DNA from: an uncultured Eubacteriales bacterium
GTDB lineage: Bacteria; Bacillota; Clostridia; Christensenellales; Aristaeellaceae
DNA length: 29,139 nt
Direction: 5' to 3'
Assembly: GCA_900550955.1 (NCBI GenBank)
Contig: URUF01000025.1
Span: forward strand, 1-29,139
Shown: piece by piece, positions 16,763 to 23,762 of the stretch
How the letters are laid out: each line of letters starts with the position of its first letter
Position numbering within the stretch: position 1 is the first letter of the stretch
Notes under the pieces: generated by a model
The model's input: the letters and a program-made list of their open reading frames with translations, nothing else
Databases searched by the model: none
Told to the model about the DNA's origin: nothing
Made by a program: the position numbers and the translations under genes

Positions 16763-17094
16763 GGGGAACGGAGCCCTTCTCCGTTCCCCCCAGCCTGTCG
16801 ATAAACCCCATGGGAGGCTTGGAGGGCCGCAGCCCTCCAAGTGTAATCCGGCCCCAGCGACATGCGCGGTGGGGCCGGAAGCCTTGCGTAGCAAGGTTTC
16901 CTTACGCCGTTCGCCGCCCGGCGAGCGAAGCGAGTAGGCGAACGGCGCATCTCTCGGCGGAAAAGATCGCCGCAGGCGAGCTTTTTCGACGGTCTGCGGG
17001 GAACGGAGCCCTTCTCCGTTCCCCCCTTTTCGGCCAGGTTCCCGCCAAAAGCCGGGGGCCTGGCCGAGAAGGGGCCTCGCCCCTTCCAAAATAC
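16763..17094 (+). repeat. Dense palindromic repeat block, including copy 2 of the element at 31-102
   Basis: About 330 bases with no supported gene. The same 29-base hairpin (11-bp stem GGGGAACGGAG, loop CCCTT) occurs exactly at 16763-16791 and 16998-17026. Between them lie the 43-base block shared with 31-73 (16793-16835), and further hairpins: TTGGAGGGC arms (16819-16840), CCGGCCCC arms near 16848-16879, CCTTGC arms (16882-16896) and GCCGTTCGCC arms (about 16907-16947). After the second copy are GGCCAGG/CCTGGCC arms (about 17032-17065) and GAAGGGGC/GCCCCTTC arms (about 17068-17086). It splits an otherwise tight operon. Confidence 0.85.
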
Positions 17095-19188
17095 ATGCTG
17101 GGAGCGTGTTTTTATTTGCAACCAAGGGAATGTGTGGAAAGAATCTACGCCGGTTTCCTGGGTATGAACATCGGTATCCGCCTAGGCGCGCCTGTGGAGC
17201 CCGCCATTTGGAGCTATGAACGCATCCGCGATACCTACGGGGACATCCGCGGCTATGTGAAGGACTACAAGCACTTTGCAGCCGATGACGACGCAAACGG
17301 CCCGGTTTTTTTCCTGCGCGCGCTCAACGATAACGCCGGGCAGGTAACCCCGCAGGCGGTAGCCGAGGCCTGGCTCAACTACGCGCGCGAGGGGGTGGGC
17401 CTGTACTGGTGGGGCGGCTATGGCGTAAGCACGGAGCATACCGCCTATCTCAACCTCAAAAACGGCGTTCCCGCACCGCAGTCCGGCTCCATCCACCAAA
17501 ACGGCCAAACGCTGGCCGAGCAGATTGGCGGGCAGATTTTTATTGACACCTGGGGGCTTGTCGCCCCGGGCGACCCCGGCCGCGCCGCGCGCTATGCCGC
17601 GGCGGCAGCCTCCGTCAGCCACGATGGCGAGGGGCTCAATGGCGCGGCTTTTATCGCCGCCTGTATCTCCCAGGCCTTTTTGACCTCTGACATCAACGAA
17701 ATCATGGACGCGGGCCTTCGCCAAATTCCCGGGAACAGCGTATACGCCGAGGTGGTTGGCGCCGTGCGCGCCTTTCACCGCTCGCATCCGCAGGACTGGC
17801 GCGCCTGCCGCGCCATGCTGGAAGCGCAATGGGGCTACGACCGCTATGGCGGGGTATGCCACATCATCCCCAACGCGGGCGTATGCGCGCTGGCGCTTTG
17901 CTATGGCACGGGCGATTTTGCCCGTACCGTTGAAATCGCTACCATGTGCTCCTGGGATACGGATTGCAACGCGGGCAGCGTAGGCTCCATTTTGGGCGTG
18001 GCCTGCGGGCTTAACGGCCTGCCCGCGCATTACCGCGCCCCCATTAACGACGAAATCGTGCTCTCCGGCATTTCCGGCTACCTGAACATTTTGGATATTC
18101 CAAGCTATGCCTACGAGCTAGCCGCCTGGAGCTATCGCCTGCGTGGCGAAAGCGTGCCCGGGGATATCTCCAGCCGCGTGCGCGAGGGCGAAACCTACTT
18201 TGATTTTTCACTTCCCGGCAGCACGCACGGCTTGCGCTTCACCTGCGCCGCGCCTGCCTGCGCGCGGCTCCCAAACGGCGCCGTGCTGCTGGACCGCATG
18301 ACGCGCGGTCAAAAGGCCCGCTGGTTCTATAAGCCCTTCTGGCGCCGGGCGGACTTCAGCGACGAGCGGTACATGCCCGTGTTCTCGCCCCGCGCCTATC
18401 CCGGCCAAACCGTTGAAATAGCGCTGGATTACGATAAACTGGCGGGAGAGCTTCTCATTCTAACGCCCTATGTGCGCGACTCGCTTACTGAAAGGGATAT
18501 CTGCCTCTCCCCCACGCTGCTTACCGAGGGCGCAAAGGAAGTAACCCTACGCTTCACCCTTCCCCAGGTGGAGGGCGGCCTGATTGACGAAATCGGCCTG
18601 CTGATCGAATCCGCCGCGCCGGGCAAGTTTGCGCTTTCCGGCACGCTCGTGCCCAAGCGCTTCCACATTTTTGGCAAAGGAAGCTATACCCTGCGCACTG
18701 CGATGCTGCGCACGGAGTTTGGCAGCGTAATCCCCTTCTCGCACAACCACGGCGCATGGTCGCTGGAAAACGGGCTGATGCAGCTGTTGTGCGAAAGCCA
18801 GGCGCAGGCCTTCACCGGCAGCTATTTCATGCGGGACGCATGCGTTACGGGCCGCGTCGCGCTGGAAAACGGCACGCAGGCGCTGCTTGCGCTGCGGGCG
18901 CAGGGCGCGCGGCGCGGCTACTATGCCGGGCTCTACGGCGCAAACCAAATCGCCATTCTTAAAATGGAGCGGGGCGTTTTAACGCCCCTTGCCGCGCAGG
19001 CCTTTCCCTGGCGGCTTGGCGAAACGTACGCCCTTGGCTTCCAGGCCCAGGGCGACCGGCTTACCCTCACCGTAGGCGATATCGCGCTCACCGCGCGCGA
19101 CGGCGGCTTCGCCTACGGCATGACCGGCTACGCCATGTTCTCCATGGGGCGCGCCGGCTTTGGCGATCTTACCGTTGCAGAAATCTAA
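17095..19188 (+). CDS. Large ADP-ribosylglycohydrolase-family protein with C-terminal beta domain (697 aa)
   Basis: Residues about 12-310 are an ADP-ribosylglycohydrolase-like helical domain (ERIYAGFLGMNIGIRLGAP). Candidate Mg-binding motifs are ADDD (63-66), SHDGEGLNGA (175-184) and WDTDCNAGSVG (287-297). The C-terminal ~350 residues look beta-rich, with a final segment resembling a concanavalin/LamG-type carbohydrate-binding sandwich. There is no signal peptide. Homologues in catabolic operons probably cleave glycosidic or N-ribosyl bonds in imported compounds; that is inference. The start is uncertain: ATG 17095 lies at the repeat edge without a clear ribosome-binding site; TTG 17116 (after GGGAG) or GTG 17134 (after AAGGGA) may be used. 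It is separated from the binding-protein gene by the repeat block. Confidence 0.83.
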   Translation: MLGACFYLQPRECVERIYAGFLGMNIGIRLGAPVEPAIWSYERIRDTYGDIRGYVKDYKHFAADDDANGPVFFLRALNDNAGQVTPQAVAEAWLNYAREGVGLYWWGGYGVSTEHTAYLNLKNGVPAPQSGSIHQNGQTLAEQIGGQIFIDTWGLVAPGDPGRAARYAAAAASVSHDGEGLNGAAFIAACISQAFLTSDINEIMDAGLRQIPGNSVYAEVVGAVRAFHRSHPQDWRACRAMLEAQWGYDRYGGVCHIIPNAGVCALALCYGTGDFARTVEIATMCSWDTDCNAGSVGSILGVACGLNGLPAHYRAPINDEIVLSGISGYLNILDIPSYAYELAAWSYRLRGESVPGDISSRVREGETYFDFSLPGSTHGLRFTCAAPACARLPNGAVLLDRMTRGQKARWFYKPFWRRADFSDERYMPVFSPRAYPGQTVEIALDYDKLAGELLILTPYVRDSLTERDICLSPTLLTEGAKEVTLRFTLPQVEGGLIDEIGLLIESAAPGKFALSGTLVPKRFHIFGKGSYTLRTAMLRTEFGSVIPFSHNHGAWSLENGLMQLLCESQAQAFTGSYFMRDACVTGRVALENGTQALLALRAQGARRGYYAGLYGANQIAILKMERGVLTPLAAQAFPWRLGETYALGFQAQGDRLTLTVGDIALTARDGGFAYGMTGYAMFSMGRAGFGDLTVAEI

Positions 19189-19204
19189 AGGAGGGTTTTT
19201 TCGA

Positions 19205-20200
19205 ATGCTTACCAGACAACAGCTTCTCCAAAATCCCGATGTATACCGCAACAAGGCGCGCGGCGCGCTGATTGGCCTGGCCATTGGCGACAGCTTTGGC
19301 GACGCTTCCCGCAAGCCGGACAATCAAATGGCCTATGGCTTTACCACAGATTTTAACAAGGGCGCAAGCTGGTCTACCGACGATACGGAATTTGCCATGC
19401 TTACCGCGCAAACGCTGATTGAATGCGGCGGAAAGCTCACCAGCCGGCATGTGGTGGATGCGTGGCTTACCCACGTTGCCACGCAGGATGAATTCAAGCG
19501 CGGCGGCGCCAGCGAATTTGAAGCCTCCCGAAATCTCAGAAGGGGCTTGCGCCCACCGCTTTCGGGCAGGTATAATGCTTATTGCCACTCCGATGGCGCG
19601 GCCATGCGCATCAGCCCCATCGGCGTGCTGTGCGCGGGCGACGTTGACCGCGCCATCGCCATGGCGGAGATCGACGCCTCCATCAGCCATGACCGCGAAG
19701 GCGTATGGGGCGCGCAGTCGGTAGCGGCCGCCGTGGCCGCGGCCATGGCAGACGGCAGCATTGAGGAAATTCTGGAGGCCGCCATGCGCCCCGTGCCCAA
19801 GGACACCTGGTACGCGTATGCCATGCAGCGCGCCATGGACATTGTGGACGAGGCGGGCGGCAACCTGCTGCTGGCCTGGATGCCCCTGCATGACGAGCTG
19901 TGGACCAGCTACAAGGCCTCCGTATGCGAGGCGGTGGCCGAGGCCTTTGGCGTGCTCAAGCTGGTCAACGGCGATTTCCGCACAGGCGTTACCTGCGCGG
20001 GCAACTTTGGCCGCGACGCCGATACCATCGGCGCTATTTGCGGCGCGATTTTGGGGGCCAAGTATGGCCACGCGGCCATCCCGCCCATTTGGGCAGAAAA
20101 GCCCCGTTATCCCACCGGCACCTGTTTGTTGTTTACCAAGGGGATGGATATTTGCGCCGTTGCCGACAAGCTGACGGACGTCGCGCTTGCGGAGGCCTAA
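19205..20200 (+). CDS. ADP-ribosylglycohydrolase-family protein (331 aa)
   Basis: Compact single-domain member of the ADP-ribosylglycohydrolase/crystallin J1 family, closer to the classical form than its neighbour. RGALIGLAIGDSFGDA (19-34) opens the fold; STDDTEFAM (57-65) and GNFGRDADTIGAICGA (266-281) carry the aspartates that bind the two catalytic metal ions; SHDREGVWGA (161-170) is also present. ATG at 19205 has AAAGGAGGG upstream, 16 bases after the previous stop. Family enzymes hydrolyse ADP-ribosyl or related ribosidic bonds; in this operon a small imported riboside or glycoside is a more likely substrate than a modified protein. Confidence 0.92.
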   Translation: MLTRQQLLQNPDVYRNKARGALIGLAIGDSFGDASRKPDNQMAYGFTTDFNKGASWSTDDTEFAMLTAQTLIECGGKLTSRHVVDAWLTHVATQDEFKRGGASEFEASRNLRRGLRPPLSGRYNAYCHSDGAAMRISPIGVLCAGDVDRAIAMAEIDASISHDREGVWGAQSVAAAVAAAMADGSIEEILEAAMRPVPKDTWYAYAMQRAMDIVDEAGGNLLLAWMPLHDELWTSYKASVCEAVAEAFGVLKLVNGDFRTGVTCAGNFGRDADTIGAICGAILGAKYGHAAIPPIWAEKPRYPTGTCLLFTKGMDICAVADKLTDVALAEA

Positions 20201-20232
20201 ACGTTTTTCCCCGCCCCATGAAGGAGGAACCT

Positions 20233-20919
20233 ATGCCAGCCTTCCGTCCCATCCAGGATCAGCGTTTATCCGACCGCATTGCGGAGCAGTTCACCCATTC
20301 CATGCGCAGCGGCGAGCTCACCGTTGGCACGCGCCTGCCGCCCGAAAGCCAGTTGGCCGATCAGCTGGGCGTTAGCCGGGGCATCCTGCGCGAGGCGCTC
20401 ACCATTTTGGAGGCGCGCGGCTATATCAGCCGCTCTCCCAAGGGCGGCACATACATCAAGTCCGTCGTTGGGGATGATTTTGCGCGTGCCCTGTCCGAGC
20501 AGCTGCGCCAGGCCACCTATCGCGATTTGCTGGAATTCCGGGAGGTAATGGAGTGCCGGGCCGTGCAAAACATCATTGGCTCCGCCACGGATGCGCAGCT
20601 CAGCGAGCTTTCCGCCCTGCTTGGCAGCATACCCGAGGAGGACGAGGCCGCCGTTCAGCTGGACCATTATTTTCATTATCACATCGCCGAGCTTTCGGGC
20701 AATCGCCTGTTCAGCTCCTTCATTGATACGTATTACGAGCTGATCCGTGAAATCAAGGCGCGCACCCTGCGCACCGGCCAGCGCCGCGACGCGGTGCTGC
20801 GCGAGCACCGCGCCATTGTGGACGCGCTTGTAAGCCGCGATGTCGAGGCTGCCCAAAACGCTGTACGCGCCCATTTGAACGCGGTGCGCGCCTCCCTGGA
20901 AAGGGATGGCAAGGAATAA
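20233..20919 (+). CDS. GntR-family regulator, FadR subfamily with FCD domain (228 aa)
   Basis: Transcription factor with an N-terminal winged helix (about 8-77; GTRLPPESQLADQLGVSRGILREALTILEARGYI is typical GntR) and a C-terminal all-helical FCD ligand domain (about 90-220), where Asp/His residues in QLDHYFHYHIAELSGN (about 142-157) likely form the metal/ligand pocket. AAGGAGG lies seven bases before ATG 20233. It is the last gene of the AtuA/ABC/ADP-ribosylglycohydrolase run, so it is probably its repressor, responding to the substrate or an intermediate. FCD ligands are usually small carboxylates. Confidence 0.93.
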   Translation: MPAFRPIQDQRLSDRIAEQFTHSMRSGELTVGTRLPPESQLADQLGVSRGILREALTILEARGYISRSPKGGTYIKSVVGDDFARALSEQLRQATYRDLLEFREVMECRAVQNIIGSATDAQLSELSALLGSIPEEDEAAVQLDHYFHYHIAELSGNRLFSSFIDTYYELIREIKARTLRTGQRRDAVLREHRAIVDALVSRDVEAAQNAVRAHLNAVRASLERDGKE

Positions 20920-20930
20920 AGCCCTGACTG

Positions 20931-20978
20931 CCAACAAAAAACGCCCGGGTCATGCGCGACCGGGGCGTTCTTTGTTGG
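20931..20978. terminator. Bidirectional terminator (GntR gene on +, small RNA on -)
   Basis: A 12-bp stem with one mismatch (AACGCCC..GGTC / GACC..GGGCGTT), loop ATGCGC, flanked by CCAACAAA / TTTGTTGG arms. On the minus strand the stem runs straight into six T residues, so termination is strong for the small RNA; on the plus strand the tail is TTCTTTGTT, weaker. Confidence 0.8.
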
Positions 20979-21059
20979 AGGAGGTGAGAAAGCTCTCACC
21001 CAATGGTCTTGCTGTAAGGAGCGGCTACTTCCTGACAGTTGGTTAGCTTTATCTAACCG
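20931..21059 (-). ncRNA. Candidate small RNA (~130 nt) with an anti-Shine-Dalgarno motif
   Basis: A transcript starting near 21059 from a perfect consensus promoter would run to a terminator at about 20931 and contain no open frame of note. Predicted folds in order: GGTTAG/CTAACC hairpin, CTGT..AGGA / TCCT..ACAG hairpin, GGTGAGA/TCTCACC 7-bp hairpin, then a stem of AACGCCC/GGGCGTT arms followed by six T residues. Bases 20987-20979 read TCACCTCCT, identical to the anti-Shine-Dalgarno core at the 3' end of 16S rRNA, partly in the third hairpin and partly in a single-stranded or bulged CTCC stretch. No gene lies downstream on this strand, so it is not a leader. I do not recognise the RNA family. 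Confidence 0.68.
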
Positions 21060-21065
21060 TGTTTT

Positions 21066-21094
21066 ATTATAACTATCCTTGCATCGCTTGTCAA
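21066..21094 (-). promoter_or_regulatory. Perfect consensus promoter of the candidate small RNA
   Basis: Minus strand TTGACA (21094-21089), exactly 17 bases, TATAAT (21071-21066). Both hexamers match sigma-A consensus completely, the strongest promoter in the window, and it points away from the ArsR operon into the structured region. Confidence 0.85.
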
Positions 21095-21162
21095 GCTTTT
21101 TTTCTCACGTTTTTGAAAACGATATGAGCAAAATCAAAATTCTAATTTTTAATTCTATATTC

Positions 21163-21202
21163 ATCAAAATAATATTGACAATTCTATTTTGATAGATATA
21201 CT
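21163..21202 (+). promoter_or_regulatory. Promoter and inverted-repeat operator of the arsR-DUF2087 operon
   Basis: TTGACA (21175-21180), 16-base spacer, TATACT (21197-21202). Perfect 9-bp inverted repeats ATCAAAATA (21163-21171) and TATTTTGAT (21185-21193) flank the -35, the arrangement expected for an ArsR-family autorepressor site. The promoter lies ~45 bases before the first gene. Confidence 0.78.
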
Positions 21203-21245
21203 TAAATGGTCAAAACACTCTTAAGCCATTTCAGGAGGAATCATT

Positions 21246-21635
21246 ATGGAAGCTTTGGCTACGGCGCTTGCCGCCTACCGCGCTTTTCTAAAACAGGAGG
21301 GCGATGCTTGCAGCGCGCGCGTTGCGCAGCTGGAAGCCGCCCAGCGCTGGGACGAAGCCAACCTGGAAAAGGTGCGGCGCAACATTACCGGCGTTTTTAG
21401 CGCCCTTCTTACCGCCGACGAGGCTTACCTGCAAAAGGCGGGCCAACCCACCCTGGACGCTTTCTGCGAGCGGTTCTGCCCGCGCTTTGAAAGCCTGTCC
21501 GCCGCCTGGCGCGCGCACCTATCGGCAGCCAGCGCCCATGGCGACCTGCAAACCCAGCTGGTGGAGGAAACCAAGCTTGTTACGGCAAACCGCCTTTGGG
21601 AGGCGTTTCAAAAAGCAAAGGAGGCCGCGCAATGA
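21246..21635 (+). CDS. Unrecognised helical protein co-transcribed with an ArsR-type regulator (129 aa)
   Basis: No family recognised. The protein is soluble, without signal peptide or membrane segments, and almost entirely alpha-helical by composition, with Ala/Glu/Leu-rich stretches suggesting a short coiled coil (about 20-50 and 95-127). AGGAGG precedes the ATG. Its stop codon overlaps the start of the ArsR-DUF2087 gene (ATGA), so the two are translationally coupled; it is probably a partner, sensor accessory or the regulated product. Being first after the operator-bearing promoter, it is tightly controlled by the regulator. It could also be a small toxin-like or chaperone protein; there is no evidence to choose. 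Confidence 0.75.
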   Translation: MEALATALAAYRAFLKQEGDACSARVAQLEAAQRWDEANLEKVRRNITGVFSALLTADEAYLQKAGQPTLDAFCERFCPRFESLSAAWRAHLSAASAHGDLQTQLVEETKLVTANRLWEAFQKAKEAAQ

Positions 21636-22180
21636 CGCAGACAGAAGCCGTTTCCCTGTTTAAATGTCTGGCGGACGCCTCCCGGCTGGAGCTGATCCGC
21701 GCCCTGAACGACGGTTCCAAATATGTTGAGCTGCTGTCCGAGCTGCTTGGGCGCAGCCCCTCCACCATCTCCTTTCATCTGAAAAAGCTGGAGGAAGCCG
21801 GCCTTGTGGAGGCGGTCAAAGAGCAGTACTATACCGTGTACTCGCTCAAGCCGCAGGCCCTTGAGGCCCGATTGATGGACGTGATCTGCCCGCCGGGCGC
21901 GCCCATGGATGCGCAGGCCCAGCGCGAGCAGCTTTATCGGGAAAAGGTATTGGAAAACCTGTTTGAGTATGGAAAGCTCAAGGTAATCCCCGTGCAGCGC
22001 AAAAAACGCCGCATCGTGCTGGAAAAGCTGGCGGAAAGCTTTGAAAAAGGCCGCGTCTATTCCGAGAGGGAGGTCAACCTCCTTCTGGCGCAATACCACG
22101 ACGATTTTTGCACCCTGCGCCGCGAAATGGTTGCCGAGCGCATCATGAACCGCAATAAGGAAGGGTATTGGCTATTATAG
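21632..22180 (+). CDS. ArsR-type winged-helix regulator with C-terminal DUF2087 domain (182 aa)
   Basis: The N-terminal domain (about 1-80) is an ArsR/SmtB winged helix (FKCLADASRLELIRAL, then SPSTISFHLKKLEEAGLV as recognition helix). The cysteine-pair metal motif (ELCVCDL) is missing (only an isolated Cys12 and one in VICPP), so this is not a typical metal sensor. Residues about 115-182 form a DUF2087 domain (KKRRIVLEKLAESFEKGR, YSEREVNLLL, LRREMVAERIMNR). ATG 21632 has AAAGGAGG upstream and overlaps the previous stop. It is expected to repress its own promoter through the inverted repeat at 21163-21193. No terminator is visible after it. Confidence 0.92.
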   Translation: MTQTEAVSLFKCLADASRLELIRALNDGSKYVELLSELLGRSPSTISFHLKKLEEAGLVEAVKEQYYTVYSLKPQALEARLMDVICPPGAPMDAQAQREQLYREKVLENLFEYGKLKVIPVQRKKRRIVLEKLAESFEKGRVYSEREVNLLLAQYHDDFCTLRREMVAERIMNRNKEGYWLL

Positions 22181-22310
22181 AGCCGCTAATGCTCGTATAC
22201 GCTTCCCCTCCAAAAACAAAGGAAAAACATTCTCTGCAAAAGCCTTCAAATTCCTTATACCGCAAGCCTTCCAGCCATTTTTCCAGCCCGTCAAAGCCTT
22301 GTTTTACCGC

Positions 22311-22339
22311 TTGACTTGTCCCACCCGCTGTTATACAAT
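22311..22339 (+). promoter_or_regulatory. Promoter of the T-box/TrpXYZ-like operon
   Basis: TTGACT (22311-22316), 17-base spacer, TACAAT (22334-22339), directly upstream of the T-box leader. The 130 bases between the ArsR-type gene and this promoter show nothing else. Confidence 0.82.
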
Positions 22340-22344
22340 ACCAC

Positions 22345-22625
22345 CCATAAACGACGCTGATGGAGCAACGTGGCCGCACATCCCCTTCTCAAGAGAGCTT
22401 CCGGTTGGTGCAAGGAAGCGGAGGGACGCGGTGAATTCCGCTCCAGAGTCGCCTGGCTGAACCCCTTTGCAAGTAGGCTGGGCCGGATACGGGCCGTTAT
22501 CCCCGGGAGCAATGTTGGTTGCTCGCAAGGCCAAGGCTTCTTGCTTTGGCAAAGCAGAGGTGGTACCGCGTATATACGCCCTCTTTCATTCGCGGAAGGC
22601 GAGTGAAAAAGGGCGTTTTGTTTTT
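22345..22625 (+). promoter_or_regulatory. T-box leader (tRNA-sensing riboswitch), specifier probably UUC (Phe)
   Basis: Stem I includes the AGAGAGC motif (near 22392) and distal GGTTGGTGCAAGGAAGC. Basal arms GGAGC (22362-22366) and GCTCC (22439-22443) bracket the specifier loop, whose 3' side is TGAATTC: the codon after GAA is UUC (22436-22438). The T-box sequence GGTGGTACCGCG ends at 22570; its bulge UGGU would pair with a tRNA ending ACCA, consistent with tRNA-Phe and against tRNA-Trp (discriminator G). The terminator is a long hairpin CGCCCTC..(22577)..GGGCG (22615) with a T-rich run to 22625. When uncharged tRNA binds, the antiterminator forms and the transporter is made. Confidence 0.93.
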
Positions 22626-22692
22626 CCATCGCTTCAACCGGGCGCCGCCCGTTTGAAAATACACCGCAACGATACTTGAGGAGGAAAAGCAC

Positions 22693-23646
22693 ATGAAAAA
22701 GTTTGTATCGATTCTCCTGGCTGCCCTGCTCGTTCTGGGCGCCGCCTCCGCTATGGCGGAAGGAAAGACCTACACCGTAGGCATTTGCCAGCTGGTAACG
22801 CATGACGCGCTGGACGCCGCCACGCAGGGCTTTATTGACGCGCTCACCGAGGAGCTGGGCGACGCCGTCACCTTTGATGTACAAAATGCCGCCGGCGATT
22901 CCAACACCTGCTCCACCATCGCCAATGCGTTTGTGTCCGATAAGGTAGACCTCATCCTGGCCAACGCCACTCCCGCGTTGCAGGCCGCTACCGCCGCCAC
23001 CGCTGATATCCCGATCCTGGGCACCTCTGTTACCGAGTACGGCGTTGCGCTGGACATCGAAGGCTTTACCGGCGTTGTGGGCGGCAACGTGTCCGGCACG
23101 TCCGACCTTGCGCCGCTGGATCAGCAGGCTGCCATGATTCAGGAGTTGTTCCCCGAGGCCAAGAACGTGGGCTTGGTGTACTGCTCCGCCGAGGCCAACA
23201 GCCAATACCAGGTGGACACCGTAAAGGCCTGCCTGGAAACCCTCGGCTATAATTGCACCCTCTACCCCTTCGCCGATAGCAACGACGCCGCCGCCGTTGT
23301 TCAAACTGCCGCCGACGCCAGCGACGTGATCTATGTTCCCACCGACAACACCGTGGCCGCCAACACCGGTATTGTGGATAACATCTGCCAGCCCGCCGGC
23401 ATCCCCGTCATCGCGGGTGAGGAAGGCATCGCCAAGGGCTGCGGCGTTGCCACCCTGTCCATCAGCTACTACGATCTGGGCGTAACCACCGGTAAGATGG
23501 CCGCCAAGATTTTGACCGGCGAGGCCGATATCTCCACCATGCCCGTGGCTTATGCCGAGAACTTCACCCCCAAGTACAACCCCGTCATCTGCGAGGCGCT
23601 TGGCCTTACCATGCCGGAAAACTATGTAGCGATTGATATGGAGTAA
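22693..23646 (+). CDS. ABC transporter substrate-binding protein, TrpX-like (317 aa)
   Basis: Binding protein of the ABC_sub_bind family (PF04392 type), used by TrpXYZ-like amino-acid importers. Signal peptide MKKFVSILLAALLVLGAASAMAE, cut at AMA/E, no lipobox. Typical features follow: TYTVGICQLVTHDALDAATQGFIDALTEELG, then DLILANATPALQAA and PILGTSVTEYG, and a second lobe with VYVPTDN-like PTDNTVAANTGIVDN and GEEGIAKGCGVATLSISYYDLG. Strong GAGGAGG site. It lies under the T-box, so it should respond to amino-acid starvation; with a UUC specifier the likely ligand is phenylalanine or aromatic amino acids. Confidence 0.92.
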   Translation: MKKFVSILLAALLVLGAASAMAEGKTYTVGICQLVTHDALDAATQGFIDALTEELGDAVTFDVQNAAGDSNTCSTIANAFVSDKVDLILANATPALQAATAATADIPILGTSVTEYGVALDIEGFTGVVGGNVSGTSDLAPLDQQAAMIQELFPEAKNVGLVYCSAEANSQYQVDTVKACLETLGYNCTLYPFADSNDAAAVVQTAADASDVIYVPTDNTVAANTGIVDNICQPAGIPVIAGEEGIAKGCGVATLSISYYDLGVTTGKMAAKILTGEADISTMPVAYAENFTPKYNPVICEALGLTMPENYVAIDME

Positions 23647-23668
23647 CGCTTCTCCATAAAAGCCGCAA

Positions 23669-23701
23669 GTGGGAAAAGGATTTCCTTTTCCCACGTTTTT
23701 T
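23669..23701 (+). terminator. Terminator-like hairpin between binding-protein and permease genes
   Basis: Perfect 11-bp stem (GTGGGAAAAGG / CCTTTTCCCAC) with a 4-base loop, followed by G and six T residues. It has full intrinsic-terminator form inside the operon, so it probably stops part of transcription and keeps binding protein in excess over the membrane subunits. Confidence 0.82.
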
Positions 23702-23762
23702 ACCGGGCAGGCATATGCAAATCGGGCGGCGCATTCGCGGCCCAAATAGTGAGGGTTACCAA

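Noticed and set aside
16810..17094. N-terminal extension of the large ADP-ribosylglycohydrolase gene through the repeat block
   Set aside because: The translated extension is palindrome-derived (Arg/Pro/Gly-rich) and unlike the family N-terminus; the start is placed at or after 17095.
20978..21070. A plus-strand riboswitch between the GntR gene and the ArsR operon
   Set aside because: The hairpins lie upstream of the plus-strand promoter at 21175, so they are not in that leader, whereas the minus strand has a perfect promoter and terminator bracketing them.
22345..22625. Tryptophan-specific T-box
   Set aside because: No UGG at the specifier position, and the T-box bulge UGGU does not pair with the tRNA-Trp discriminator G.
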